A DNA stretch of 64,000 nt, from positions 186,001 through 250,000 of the forward strand of contig JAYKKM010000010.1 in NCBI GenBank assembly GCA_035772405.1, read 5' to 3'. Numbering within the stretch: the first letter of the stretch is position 1; each line of letters opens with the position of its first letter. Below are positions 36,674 through 49,837 of the stretch, piece by piece. The DNA comes from Chrysogorgia sp. JL179-B06. Lineage: Eukaryota; Cnidaria; Anthozoa; Scleralcyonacea; Chrysogorgiidae. A model generated the notes under the pieces. It was not told the DNA's origin and did no database searches. It saw nothing but the letters and a program-made list of their open reading frames with translations. A program made the translations under genes and the position numbers.

Positions 36674-39600
36674 TTAATATACAATGGTCGATATTTTTTC
36701 GCATCGATCAATTTTATATTTTCGCCTGAATTTTTCATCATCGTTATAAGTCGGCTAAACAACACACATATCAAATTTTTAACAAATTTGGTGAATTATT
36801 TCCTACATTTCTAAACACGGTGAATTTTGACCTTTTTGACCCACATGCATAGAACGTATTGTCTTTGTAGTGTATAGATAGCTTGCGTATATATTTAAAA
36901 GTATGAGCTCCCGTGCGGGTGGACCGGTGCGGGTGGGATCTCTGCAGAGACTCTGCTTCGGGTAACCCTTACATAATTCCTCTCATTGAGGGGGGTATGG
37001 GGAGCAGAGAAGGGGGTTCATTTTTTGTCACTGACCATTTTTTTGCTTTGTTAAACTGTATTTACTTTGATTATTTTCATAATAAACTGCTTTTCCTTTC
37101 ACGCTTTTTCTTCGATTATTTTCAATTTACCTATTATTGCTTACTCTTTCCTTACGGCTGAAAAACATCAAAAATTGAACGACCACGTTGTTCTATTGAT
37201 ATCTCTTGAAATAACCATAACTGTTGCGAAAGCTATACATTTTCTGGAAGCCCAATAAACCGGCTTTTACTTGTTCTTTTAAATTTCCCGAACAAAACAC
37301 ATTATGTTAATATAAATTAGCATTAATTATCATAAATCAGGTTGAAAAATTAACATTTTTCCAGAAAAGGCCATCTTGCACGCCCGCGTAGCATCTTGAA
37401 AACTCAAAATGCCACCAATCGCAGAGTTGTTTATGAAATCAAATCAAACTTGGCGTGTGCGTGGATTTCATGTTCCTGGCGCTTGTCGAATTTCAATTTT
37501 TAATCTTGCGTTACCGTGTGCCGTGTTTTTCGATTGACGACTTTGCGGGTCTTCAATGACCCATTTTAACTGCGCCCGTAGGGAAAGAGTTAATATACAA
37601 TGGTCGATATTTTTTCGCATCGATCAATTTTATATTTTCGCCTGAATTTTTCATCATCGTTATAAGTCGGCTAAACACACATATCAAATTTTTAACAAAT
37701 TTGGTGAATTATTTCCTACATTTCTAAACACGGTGAATTTTGACCTTTTTGACCCACATGCATAGAACGTATTGTCTTTGTAGTGTATAGATAGCTTGCG
37801 TATATATTTAAAAGTATGAGCTCCCGTGCGGGTGGACCGGTGCGGGTGGGATCTCTGCAGAGACTCTGCTTCGGGTAACCCTTACATAATTCCTCTCATT
37901 GAGGGGGGTATGGGGAGCAGAGAAGGGGGTTCATTTTTTGTCACTGACCATTTTTTTGCTTTGTTAAACTGTATTTACTTTGATTATTTTCATAATAAAC
38001 TGCTTTTCCTTTCACGCTTTTTCTTCGATTATTTTCAATTTACCTATTATTGCTTATTAACTCTTTCCTTACGGCTGAAAAACATCAAAAATTGAACGAC
38101 CACGTTGTTCTATTGATATCTCTTGAAATAACCATAACTGTTGCGAAAGCTATACATTTTCTGGAAGCCCAATAAACCGGCTTTTACTTGTTCTTTTAAA
38201 TTTCCCGAACAAAACACATTATGTTAATATAAATTAGCATTAATTATCATAAATCAGGTTGAAAAATTAACATTTTTCCAGAAAAGGCCATCTTGCACGC
38301 CCGCGTAGCATCTTGAAAACTCAAAATGCCACCAATCGCAGAGTTGTTTATGAAATCAAATCAAACTTGGCGTGTGCGTGGATTTCATGTTCCTGGCGCT
38401 TGTCGAATTTCAATTTTTAGTCTTGCGTTACCGTGTGCCGTGTTTTTCGATTGACGACTTTGCGGGTCTTCAATGACCCATTTTAACTGCGCCCGTAGGG
38501 AAAGAGTTAATATACAATGGTCGATATTTTTTCGCATCGATCAATTTTATATTTTCGCCTGAATTTTTCATCATCGTTATAAGTCGGCTAAACAACACAC
38601 ATATCAAATTTTTAACAAATTTGGTGAATTATTTCCTACATTTCTAAACACGGTGAATTTTGACCTTTTTGACCCACATGCATAGAACGTATTGTCTTTG
38701 TAGTGTATAGATAGCTTGCGTATATATTTAAAAGTATGAGCTCCCGTGCGGGTGGACCGGTGCGGGTGGGATCTCTGCAGAGACTCTGCTTCGGGTAACC
38801 CTTACATAATTCCTCTCATTGAGGGGGGTAGGGGGGAGCAGAGAAGGGGGTTCATTTTTTGTCACTGACCATTTTTTTGCTTTGTTAAACTGTATTTACT
38901 TTGATTATTTTCATAATAAACTGCTTTTCCTTTCACGCTTTTTCTTCGATTATTTTCAATTTACCTATTATTGCTTATTAATATACAATGGTCGATATTT
39001 TTTCGCATCGATCAATTTTATATTTTCGCCTGAATTTTTCATCATCGTTATAAGTCGGCTAAACAACACACATATCAAATTTTTAACAAATTTGGTGAAT
39101 TATTTCCTACATTTCTAAACACGGTGAATTTTGACCTTTTTGACCCACATGCATAGAACGTATTGTCTTTGTAGTGTATAGATAGCTTGCGTATATATTT
39201 ATTTAAAAGTATGAGCTCCCGTGCGGGTGGACCGGTGCGGGTGGGATCATCTCTGCAGAGACTCTGCTTCGGGTAACCCTTACATAATTCCTCTCATTGA
39301 GGGGGGTAGGGGGGAGCAGAGAAGGGGTTCATTTTTTGTCACTGACCATTTTTTTGCTTTGTTAAACTGTATTTACTTTGATTATTTTCATAATAAACTG
39401 CTTTTCCTTTCACGCTTTTTCTTCGATTATTTTCAATTTACCTATTATTGCTTATTAATATACAATGGTCGATATTTTTTCGCATCGATCAATTTTATAT
39501 TTTCGCCTGAATTTTTCATCATCGTTATAAGTCGGCTAAACAACACACATATCAAATTTTTAACAAATTTGGTGAATTATTTCCTACATTTCTAAACACG

Positions 39601-40202
39601 GTGAATTTTGACCTTTTTGACCCACATGCATAGAACGTATTGTCTTTGTAGTGTATAGATAGCTTGCGTATATATTTAAAAGTATGAGCTCCCGTGCGGG
39701 TGGACCGGTGCGGGTGGGATCTCTGCAGAGACTCTGCTTCGGGTAACCCTTACATAATTCCTCTCATTGAGGGGGGTAGGGGGGAGCAGAGAAGGGGGTT
39801 CATTTTTTGTCACTGACCATTTTTTTGCTTTGTTAAACTGTATTTACTTTGATTATTTTCATAATAAACTGCTTTTCCTTTCACGCTTTTTCTTCGATTA
39901 TTTTCAATTTACCTATTATTGCTTATTAATATACAATGGTCGATATTTTTTCGCATCGATCAATTTTATATTTTCGCCTGAATTTTTCATCATCGTTATA
40001 AGTCGGCTAAACAACACACATATCAAATTTTTAACAAATTTGGTGAATTATTTCCTACATTTCTAAACACGGTGAATTTTGACCTTTTTGACCCACATGC
40101 ATAGAACGTATTGTCTTTGTAGTGTATAGATAGCTTGCGTATATATTTAAAAGTATGAGCTCCCGTGCGGGTGGACCGGATCTCTGCAGAGACTCTGCTT
40201 CG

Positions 40203-40525
40203 GTTTACTTGTTCTTTTAAATTTCCCGAACAAAACACATTATGTTAATATAAATTAGCATTAATTATCATAAATCAGGTTGAAAAATTAACATTTTTCC
40301 AGAAAAGGCCATCTTGCACGCCCGCGTAGCATCTTGAAAACTCAAAATGCCACCAATCGCAGAGTTGTTTATGAAATCAAATCAAACTTGGCGTGTGCGT
40401 GGATTTCATGTTCCTGGCGCTTGTCGAATTTCAATTTTTAGTCTTGCGTTACCGTGTGCCGTGTTTTTCGATTGACGACTTTGCGGGTCTTCAATGACCC
40501 ATTTTAACTGCGCCCGTAGGGAAAG
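40203..40525 (+). repeat. Chimeric unit: truncated core fused to 5'-truncated MITE (first of three)
   Basis: The core stops at CTGCTTCGG and continues directly as TTTACTTGTTC, inside the MITE, so the core end, the TTAA and about 130 bp of the MITE are missing. The same junction occurs near 53833 and 57683. Confidence 0.85.
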
Positions 40526-41922
40526 AGTTAATATACAATGGTCGATATTTTTTCGCATCGATCAATTTTATATTTTCGCCTGAATTTTTCATCATCGTTA
40601 TAAGTCGGCTAAACAACACACATATCAAATTTTTAACAAATTTGGTGAATTATTTCCTACATTTCTAAACACGGTGAATTTTGACCTTTTTGACCCACAT
40701 GCATAGAACGTATTGTCTTTGTAGTGTATAGATAGCTTGCGTATATATTTAAAAGTATGAGCTCCCGTGCGGGTGGACCGGTGCGGGTGGGATCTCTGCA
40801 GAGACTCTGCTTCGGGTAACCCTTACATAATTCCTCTCATTGAGGGGGGTAGGGGGGAGCAGAGAAGGGGGTTCATTTTTTGTCACTGACCATTTTTTTG
40901 CTTTGTTAAACTGTATTTACTTTGATTATTTTCATAATAAACTGCTTTTCCTTTCACGCTTTTTCTTCGATTATTTTCAATTTACCTATTATTGCTTATT
41001 AACTCTTTCCTTACGGCTGAAAAACATCAAAAATTGAACGACCACGTTGTTCTATTGATATCTCTTGAAATAACCATAACTGTTGCGAAAGCTATACATT
41101 TTCTGGAAGCCCAATAAACCGGCTTTTACTTGTTCTTTTAAATTTCCCGAACAAAACACATTATGTTAATATAAATTAGCATTAATTATCATAAATCAGG
41201 TTGAAAAATTAACATTTTTCCAGAAAAGGCCATCTTGCACGCCCGCGTAGCATCTTGAAAACTCAAAATGCCACCAATCGCAGAGTTGTTTATGAAATCA
41301 AATCAAACTTGGCGTGTGCGTGGATTTCATGTTCCTGGCGCTTGTCGAATTTCAATTTTTAGTCTTGCGTTACCGTGTGCCGTGTTTTTCGATTGACGAC
41401 TTTGCGGGTCTTCAATGACCCATTTTAACTGCGCCCGTAGGGAAAGAGTTAATATACAATGGTCGATATTTTTTCGCATCGATCAATTTTATATTTTCGC
41501 CTGAATTTTTCATCATCGTTATAAGTCGGCTAAACAACACACATATCAAATTTTTAACAAATTTGGTGAATTATTTCCTACATTTCTAAACACGGTGAAT
41601 TTTGACCTTTTTGACCCACATGCATAGAACGTATTGTCTTTGTAGTGTATAGATAGCTTGCGTATATATTTAAAAGTATGAGCTCCCGTGCGGGTGGACC
41701 GGTGCGGGTGGGATCTCTGCAGAGACTCTGCTTCGGGTAACCCTTACATAATTCCTCTCATTGAGGGGGGTAGGGGGGAGCAGAGAAGGGGGTTCATTTT
41801 TTGTCACTGACCATTTTTTTGCTTTGTTAAACTGTATTTACTTTGATTATTTTCATAATAAACTGCTTTTCCTTTCACGCTTTTTCTTCGATTATTTTCA
41901 ATTTACCTATTATTGCTTATTA

Positions 41923-42262
41923 ACTCTATACTCTTTTTACGCATCGATCAATTTTAAATTTTCGACTGAATTTTTCTATGATATAAGTTGGCTAAATAAC
42001 CATATCAAATTTTTAACAAATTTGGTGAAATTTCCTACAATAAACACGGTGAATTTTGTTCTTTTTGACCCCATGCATAGAACACATTATCTTTGTAGTG
42101 TATAAATAGCTTGCGTAAATATTTAAAAGTATTAACTCCAGAAAAGGTGCACGCCCGCGTAGCATCTTGCAGAAACTCAAATGCCGACCCTTACATAATT
42201 CTTTCATGTTTAATCAGAGAATCATTTTTGTCACTGACCATTTTTTTGCGTGGTTCTGTTTT
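41923..42262 (+). repeat. Blended satellite unit (mixture of core and MITE sequence)
   Basis: This unit alternates between core-like and MITE-like bases at matching distances, e.g. AACTCT (MITE) then ACGCATCGATCAATTTTA (core), and later AACTCCAGAAAAGG (MITE) inside a core context. 44690-45110, 45625-46050 and 56493-56830 show the same mosaic pattern. Best explained as a consensus artefact. Confidence 0.65.
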
Positions 42263-45200
42263 GTTGTCGAATTTCAATTTTTAGTCTTGCGTTACCGTGT
42301 GCCGTGTTTTTCGATTGACGACTTTGCGGGTCTTCAATGACCCATTTTAACTGCGCCCGTAGGGAAAGAGTTAATATACAATGGTCGATATTTTTTCGCA
42401 TCGATCAATTTTATATTTTCGCCTGAATTTTTCATCATCGTTATAAGTCGGCTAAACAACACACATATCAAATTTTTAACAAATTTGGTGAATTATTTCC
42501 TACATTTCTAAACACGGTGAATTTTGACCTTTTTGACCCACATGCATAGAACGTATTGTCTTTGTAGTGTATAGATAGCTTGCGTATATATTTAAAAGTA
42601 TGAGCTCCCGTGCGGGTGGACCGGTGCGGGTGGGATCTCTGCAGAGACTCTGCTTCGGGTAACCCTTACATAATTCCTCTCATTGAGGGGGGTAGGGGGG
42701 AGCAGAGAAGGGGGTTCATTTTTTGTCACTGACCATTTTTTTGCTTTGTTAAACTGTATTTACTTTGATTATTTTCATAATAAACTGCTTTTCCTTTCAC
42801 GCTTTTTCTTCGATTATTTTCAATTTACCTATTATTGCTTATTAACTCTTTCCTTACGGCTGAAAAACATCAAAAATTGAACGACCACGTTGTTCTATTG
42901 ATATCTCTTGAAATAACCATAACTGTTGCGAAAGCTATACATTTTCTGGAAGCCCAATAAACCGGCTTTTACTTGTTCTTTTAAATTTCCCGAACAAAAC
43001 ACATTATGTTAATATAAATTAGCATTAATTATCATAAATCAGGTTGAAAAATTAACATTTTTCCAGAAAAGGCCATCTTGCACGCCCGCGTAGCATCTTG
43101 AAAACTCAAAATGCCACCAATCGCAGAGTTGTTTATGAAATCAAATCAAACTTGGCGTGTGCGTGGATTTCATGTTCCTGGCGCTTGTCGAATTTCAATT
43201 TTTAGTCTTGCGTTACCGTGTGCCGTGTTTTTCGATTGACGACTTTGCGGGTCTTCAATGACCCATTTTAACTGCGCCCGTAGGGAAAGAGTTAATATAC
43301 AATGGTCGATATTTTTTCGCATCGATCAATTTTATATTTTCGCCTGAATTTTTCATCATCGTTATAAGTCGGCTAAACAACACACATATCAAATTTTTAA
43401 CAAATTTGGTGAATTATTTCCTACATTTCTAAACACGGTGAATTTTGACCTTTTTGACCCACATGCATAGAACGTATTGTCTTTGTAGTGTATAGATAGC
43501 TTGCGTATATATTTAAAAGTATGAGCTCCCGTGCGGGTGGACCGGTGCGGGTGGGATCTCTGCAGAGACTCTGCTTCGGGTAACCCTTACATAATTCCTC
43601 TCATTGAGGGGGGTAGGGGGGAGCAGAGAAGGGGGTTCATTTTTTGTCACTGACCATTTTTTTGCTTTGTTAAACTGTATTTACTTTGATTATTTTCATA
43701 ATAAACTGCTTTTCCTTTCACGCTTTTTCTTCGATTATTTTCAATTTACCTATTATTGCTTATTAACTCTTTCCTTACGGCTGAAAAACATCAAAAATTG
43801 AACGACCACGTTGTTCTATTGATATCTCTTGAAATAACCATAACTGTTGCGAAAGCTATACATTTTCTGGAAGCCCAATAAACCGGCTTTTACTTGTTCT
43901 TTTAAATTTCCCGAACAAAACACATTATGTTAATATAAATTAGCATTAATTATCATAAATCAGGTTGAAAAATTAACATTTTTCCAGAAAAGGCCATCTT
44001 GCACGCCCGCGTAGCATCTTGAAAACTCAAAATGCCACCAATCGCAGAGTTGTTTATGAAATCAAATCAAACTTGGCGTGTGCGTGTGCGTGGATTTCAT
44101 GTTCCTGGCGCTTGTCGAATTTCAATTTTTAGTCTTGCGTTACCGTGTGCCGTGTTTTTCGATTGACGACTTTGCGGGTCTTCAATGACCCATTTTAACT
44201 GCGCCCGTAGGGAAAGAGTTAATATACAATGGTCGATATTTTTTCGCATCGATCAATTTTATATTTTCGCCTGAATTTTTCATCATCGTTATAAGTCGGC
44301 TAAACAACACACATATCAAATTTTTAACAAATTTGGTGAATTATTTCCTACATTTCTAAACACGGTGAATTTTGACCTTTTTGACCCACATGCATAGAAC
44401 GTATTGTCTTTGTAGTGTATAGATAGCTTGCGTATATATTTAAAAGTATGAGCTCCCGTGCGGGTGGACCGGTGCGGGTGGGATCTCTGCAGAGACTCTG
44501 CTTCGGGTAACCCTTACATAATTCCTCTCATTGAGGGGGGTAGGGGGGAGCAGAGAAGGGGGTTCATTTTTTGTCACTGACCATTTTTTTGCTTTGTTAA
44601 ACTGTATTTACTTTGATTATTTTCATAATAAACTGCTTTTCCTTTCACGCTTTTTCTTCGATTATTTTCAATTTACCTATTATTGCTTATTAACATACAA
44701 TTCGATATTTTTTTCGCATCGATCAATTTTATATTTTCGCCTGAATTTTTCTCATCGTTATAAGTCGGCTAAACAACACACATCAAATTTTTAACAAATT
44801 TGGTGAATTATTTCCTACATTTCTAAACACGGTGAATTTTGACCTTTTTGACCCACATGCATAGAACGTATTGTCTTTGTAGTGTATAAATAGCTTGCGT
44901 ATATATTTAAAAGTATGAGCTCCCGTGCGGGTGGACCGGTGCGGGTGGGATCTTGCAGAAACTCTGCTTCGGGTAACCCTTACATAATTCCAATCATTGA
45001 GGGGGGTAGGGGGAGCAGAGAGTTCATTTTTTGTCACTGATCATTTTTTTGCTTGTTAAACTGTATTTACTTTGATTATTTTCATAATAAACTGCTTTTC
45101 CTTTGACGACTTTTTCTTCGATTATTTTCAATTTACCTATTATTGCTTATTAATATACAATGGTCGATATTTTTTCGCATCGATCAATTTTATATTTTCG

Positions 45201-48200
45201 CCTGAATTTTTCATCATCGTTATAAGTCGGCTAAACAACACACATATCAAATTTTTAACAAATTTGGTGAATTATTTCCTACATTTCTAAACACGGTGAA
45301 TTTTGACCTTTTTGACCCACATGCATAGAACGTATTGTCTTTGTAGTGTATAGATAGCTTGCGTATATATTTAAAAGTATGAGCTCCCGTGCGGGTGGAC
45401 CGGTGCGGGTGGGATCTCTGCAGAGACTCTGCTTCGGGTAACCCTTACATAATTCCTCTCATTGAGGGGGGTAGGGGGGAGCAGAGAAGGGGGTTCATTT
45501 TTTGTCACTGACCATTTTTTTGCTTTGTTAAACTGTATTTACTTTGATTATTTTCATAATAAACTGCTTTTCCTTTCACGCTTTTTCTTCGATTATTTTC
45601 AATTTACCTATTATTGCTTATTAACAATGGTCGATATTTTTCGCATCGATCAAAAATTTTATATTTTCGCCTGAATTTTTCATCATCGTTATAAGTCGGC
45701 TAAACAACACACATCAAATTTTTAACAAATTTGGTGAATTATTTCCTACATTTCTAAACACGGTGAATTTTGACCTTTTTGACCCACATGCATAGAACGT
45801 ATTGTCTTTGTAGTGTATAGATAGCTTGCGTATTTTTTAAAAGTATGAGCTCCCGTGCGACGCCCGGTGCGGGTGGGATCTTGCAAAACTCAAATGCTTC
45901 GGGTAACCCTTACATAATTCCTCTCATTGAGGGGGGTAGGGGGAGCAGAGAAGGGGGTTCATTTTTTGTCACTGACCAGCTTGTTAAACTGTATTTACTT
46001 TGATTATTTTCATAATAAACTGCTTTTCCGTGTGCCGCTTTTTCGATTGACGACTTTGCGGGTCTTCAATGACCCATTTTAACTGCGCCCGTAGGGAAAG
46101 AGTTAATATACAATGGTCGATATTTTTTCGCATCGATCAATTTTATATTTTCGCCTGAATTTTTCATCATCGTTATAAGTCGGCTAAACAACACACATAT
46201 CAAATTTTTAACAAATTTGGTGAATTATTTCCTACATTTCTAAACACGGTGAATTTTGACCTTTTTGACCCACATGCATAGAACGTATTGTCTTTGTAGT
46301 GTATAGATAGCTTGCGTATATATTTAAAAGTATGAGCTCCCGTGCGGGTGGACCGGTGCGGGTGGGATCTCTGCAGAGACTCTGCTTCGGGTAACCCTTA
46401 CATAATTCCTCTCATTGAGGGGGGTAGGGGGGAGCAGAGAAGGGGGTTCATTTTTTGTCACTGACCATTTTTTTGCTTTGTTAAACTGTATTTACTTTGA
46501 TTATTTTCATAATAAACTGCTTTTCCTTTCACGCTTTTTCTTCGATTATTTTCAATTTACCTATTATTGCTTATTAACTCTTTCCTTACGGCTGAAAAAC
46601 ATCAAAAATTGAACGACCACGTTGTTCTATTGATATCTCTTGAAATAACCATAACTGTTGCGAAAGCTATACATTTTCTGGAAGCCCAATAAACCGGCTT
46701 TTACTTGTTCTTTTAAATTTCCCGAACAAAACACATTATGTTAATATAAATTAGCATTAATTATCATAAATCAGGTTGAAAAATTAACATTTTTCCAGAA
46801 AAGGCCATCTTGCACGCCCGCGTAGCATCTTGAAAACTCAAAATGCCACCAATCGCAGAGTTGTTTATGAAATCAAATCAAACTTGGCGTGTGCGTGGAT
46901 TTCATGTTCCTGGCGCTTGTCGAATTTCAATTTTTAGTCTTGCGTTACCGTGTGCCGTGTTTTTCGATTGACGACTTTGCGGGTCTTCAATGACCCATTT
47001 TAACTGCGCCCGTAGGGAAAGAGTTAATATACAATGGTCGATATTTTTTCGCATCGATCAATTTTATATTTTCGCCTGAATTTTTCATCATCGTTATAAG
47101 TCGGCTAAACAACACACATATCAAATTTTTAACAAATTTGGTGAATTATTTCCTACATTTCTAAACACGGTGAATTTTGACCTTTTTGACCCACATGCAT
47201 AGAACGTATTGTCTTTGTAGTGTATAGATAGCTTGCGTATATATTTAAAAGTATGAGCTCCCGTGCGGGTGGACCGGTGCGGGTGGGATCTCTGCAGAGA
47301 CTCTGCTTCGGGTAACCCTTACATAATTCCTCTCATTGAGGGGGGTAGGGGGGAGCAGAGAAGGGGGTTCATTTTTTGTCACTGACCATTTTTTTGCTTT
47401 GTTAAACTGTATTTACTTTGATTATTTTCATAATAAACTGCTTTTCCTTTCACGCTTTTTCTTCGATTATTTTCAATTTACCTATTATTGCTTATTAACT
47501 CTTTCCTTACGGCTGAAAAACATCAAAAATTGAACGACCACGTTGTTCTATTGATATCTCTTGAAATAACCATAACTGTTGCGAAAGCTATACATTTTCT
47601 GGAAGCCCAATAAACCGGCTTTTACTTGTTCTTTTAAATTTCCCGAACAAAACACATTATGTTAATATAAATTAGCATTAATTATCATAAATCAGGTTGA
47701 AAAATTAACATTTTTCCAGAAAAGGCCATCTTGCACGCCCGCGTAGCATCTTGAAAACTCAAAATGCCACCAATCGCAGAGTTGTTTATGAAATCAAATC
47801 AAACTTGGCGTGTGCGTGTGCGTGGATTTCATGTTCCTGGCGCTTGTCGAATTTCAATTTTTAGTCTTGCGTTACCGTGTGCCGTGTTTTTCGATTGACG
47901 ACTTTGCGGGTCTTCAATGACCCATTTTAACTGCGCCCGTAGGGAAAGAGTTAATATACAATGGTCGATATTTTTTCGCATCGATCAATTTTATATTTTC
48001 GCCTGAATTTTTCATCATCGTTATAAGTCGGCTAAACAACACACATATCAAATTTTTAACAAATTTGGTGAATTATTTCCTACATTTCTAAACACGGTGA
48101 ATTTTGACCTTTTTGACCCACATGCATAGAACGTATTGTCTTTGTAGTGTATAGATAGCTTGCGTATATATTTAAAAGTATGAGCTCCCGTGCGGGTGGA

Positions 48201-49366
48201 CCGGTGCGGGTGGGATCTCTGCAGAGACTCTGCTTCGGGTAACCCTTACATAATTCCTCTCATTGAGGGGGGTAGGGGGGAGCAGAGAAGGGGGTTCATT
48301 TTTTGTCACTGACCATTTTTTTTGCTTTGTTAAACTGTATTTACTTTGATTATTTTCATAATAAACTGCTTTTCCTTTCACGCTTTTTCTTCGATTATTT
48401 TCAATTTACCTATTATTGCTTATTGATATACAATCGATATTTTTTCGCATCGATCAATTTTATATTTTCGCCTGAATTTTTCATCATCGTTATAAGTCGG
48501 CTAAACAACACACATATCAAATTTTTAACAAATTTGGTGAATTATTTCCTACATTTCTAAACACGGTGAATTTTGACCTTTTTGACCCACATGCATAGAA
48601 CGTATTGTCTTTGTAGTGTATAGATAGCTTGCGTATATATTTAAAAGTATGAGCTCCCGTGCGGGTGGACCGGTGCGGGTGGGATCTCTGCAGAGACTCT
48701 GCTTCGGGTAACCCCCTTACATAATTCCTCTCATTGAGGGGGGTAGGGGGGAGCAGAGAAGGGGGTTCATTTTTTGTCACTGATCATTTTTTTGCTTTGT
48801 TAAACTGTATTTACTTTGATTATTTTCATAATAAACTGCTTTTCCTTTCACGCTTTTTCTTCGATTATTTTCAATTTACCTATTATTGCTTATTAATATA
48901 CAATGGTCGATATTTTTTCGCATCGATCAATTTTATATTTTCGCCTGAATTTTTCATCATCGTTATAAGTCGGCTAAACAACACACATATCAAATTTTTA
49001 ACAAATTTGGTGAATTATTTCCTACATTTCTAAACACGGTGAATTTTGACCTTTTTGACCCACATGCATAGAACGTATTGTCTTTGTAGTGTATAGATAG
49101 CTTGCGTATATATTTAAAAGTATGAGCTCCCGTGCGGGTGGACCGGTGCGGGTGGGATCTCTGCAGAGACTCTGCTTCGGGTAACCCTTACATAATTCCT
49201 CTCATTGAGGGGGTAGGGGGGAGCAGAGAAGGGGGTTCATTTTTTGTCACTGACCATTTTTTTGCTTTGTTAAACTGTATTTACTTTGATTATTTTCATA
49301 ATAAACTGCTTTTCCTTTCACGCTTTTTCTTCGATTATTTTCAATTTACCTATTATTGCTTATTAA

Positions 49367-49837
49367 TATACAATGGTCGATATTTTTTCGCATCGATCAA
49401 TTTTATATTTTCGCCTGAATTTTTCATCATCGTTATAAGTCGGCTAAACAACACACATATCAAATTTTTAACAAATTTGGTGAATTATTTCCTACATTTC
49501 TAAACACGGTGAATTTTGACCTTTTTGACCCACATGCATAGAACGTATTGTCTTTGTAGTGTATAGATAGCTTGCGTATATATTTAAAAGTATGAGCTCC
49601 CGTGCGGGTGGACCGGTGCGGGTGGGATCTCTGCAGAGACTCTGCTTCGGGTAACCCTTACATAATTCCTCTCATTGAGGGGGGTAGGGGGGAGCAGAGA
49701 AGGGGGTTCATTTTTTGTCACTGACCATTTTTTTGCTTTGTTAAACTGTATTTACTTTGATTATTTTCATAATAAACTGCTTTTCCTTTCACGCTTTTTC
49801 TTCGATTATTTTCAATTTACCTATTATTGCTTATTAA
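49367..49837 (+). repeat. Representative short (MITE-free) 471-bp satellite core
   Basis: It runs from just after one TTAA to the next (49834-49837). At the site where long units carry the MITE, this unit reads CTTATTAATATACAATGG with a single TTAA: an exact empty site. Other short units lie around 38820-40140, 44530-46410, 48262-50145, 52914-53800 and 57235-57680. Confidence 0.9.

Noticed and set aside
36678..37143. Satellite core as a tandem snRNA, 5S rRNA or spliced-leader gene cluster
   Set aside because: It has a TATA-like box and a GC-rich stretch with an ATTTTTTG run, but I could not match 5S, U1, U2, U4, U5 or U6 features, and anthozoans are not known for spliced leaders.
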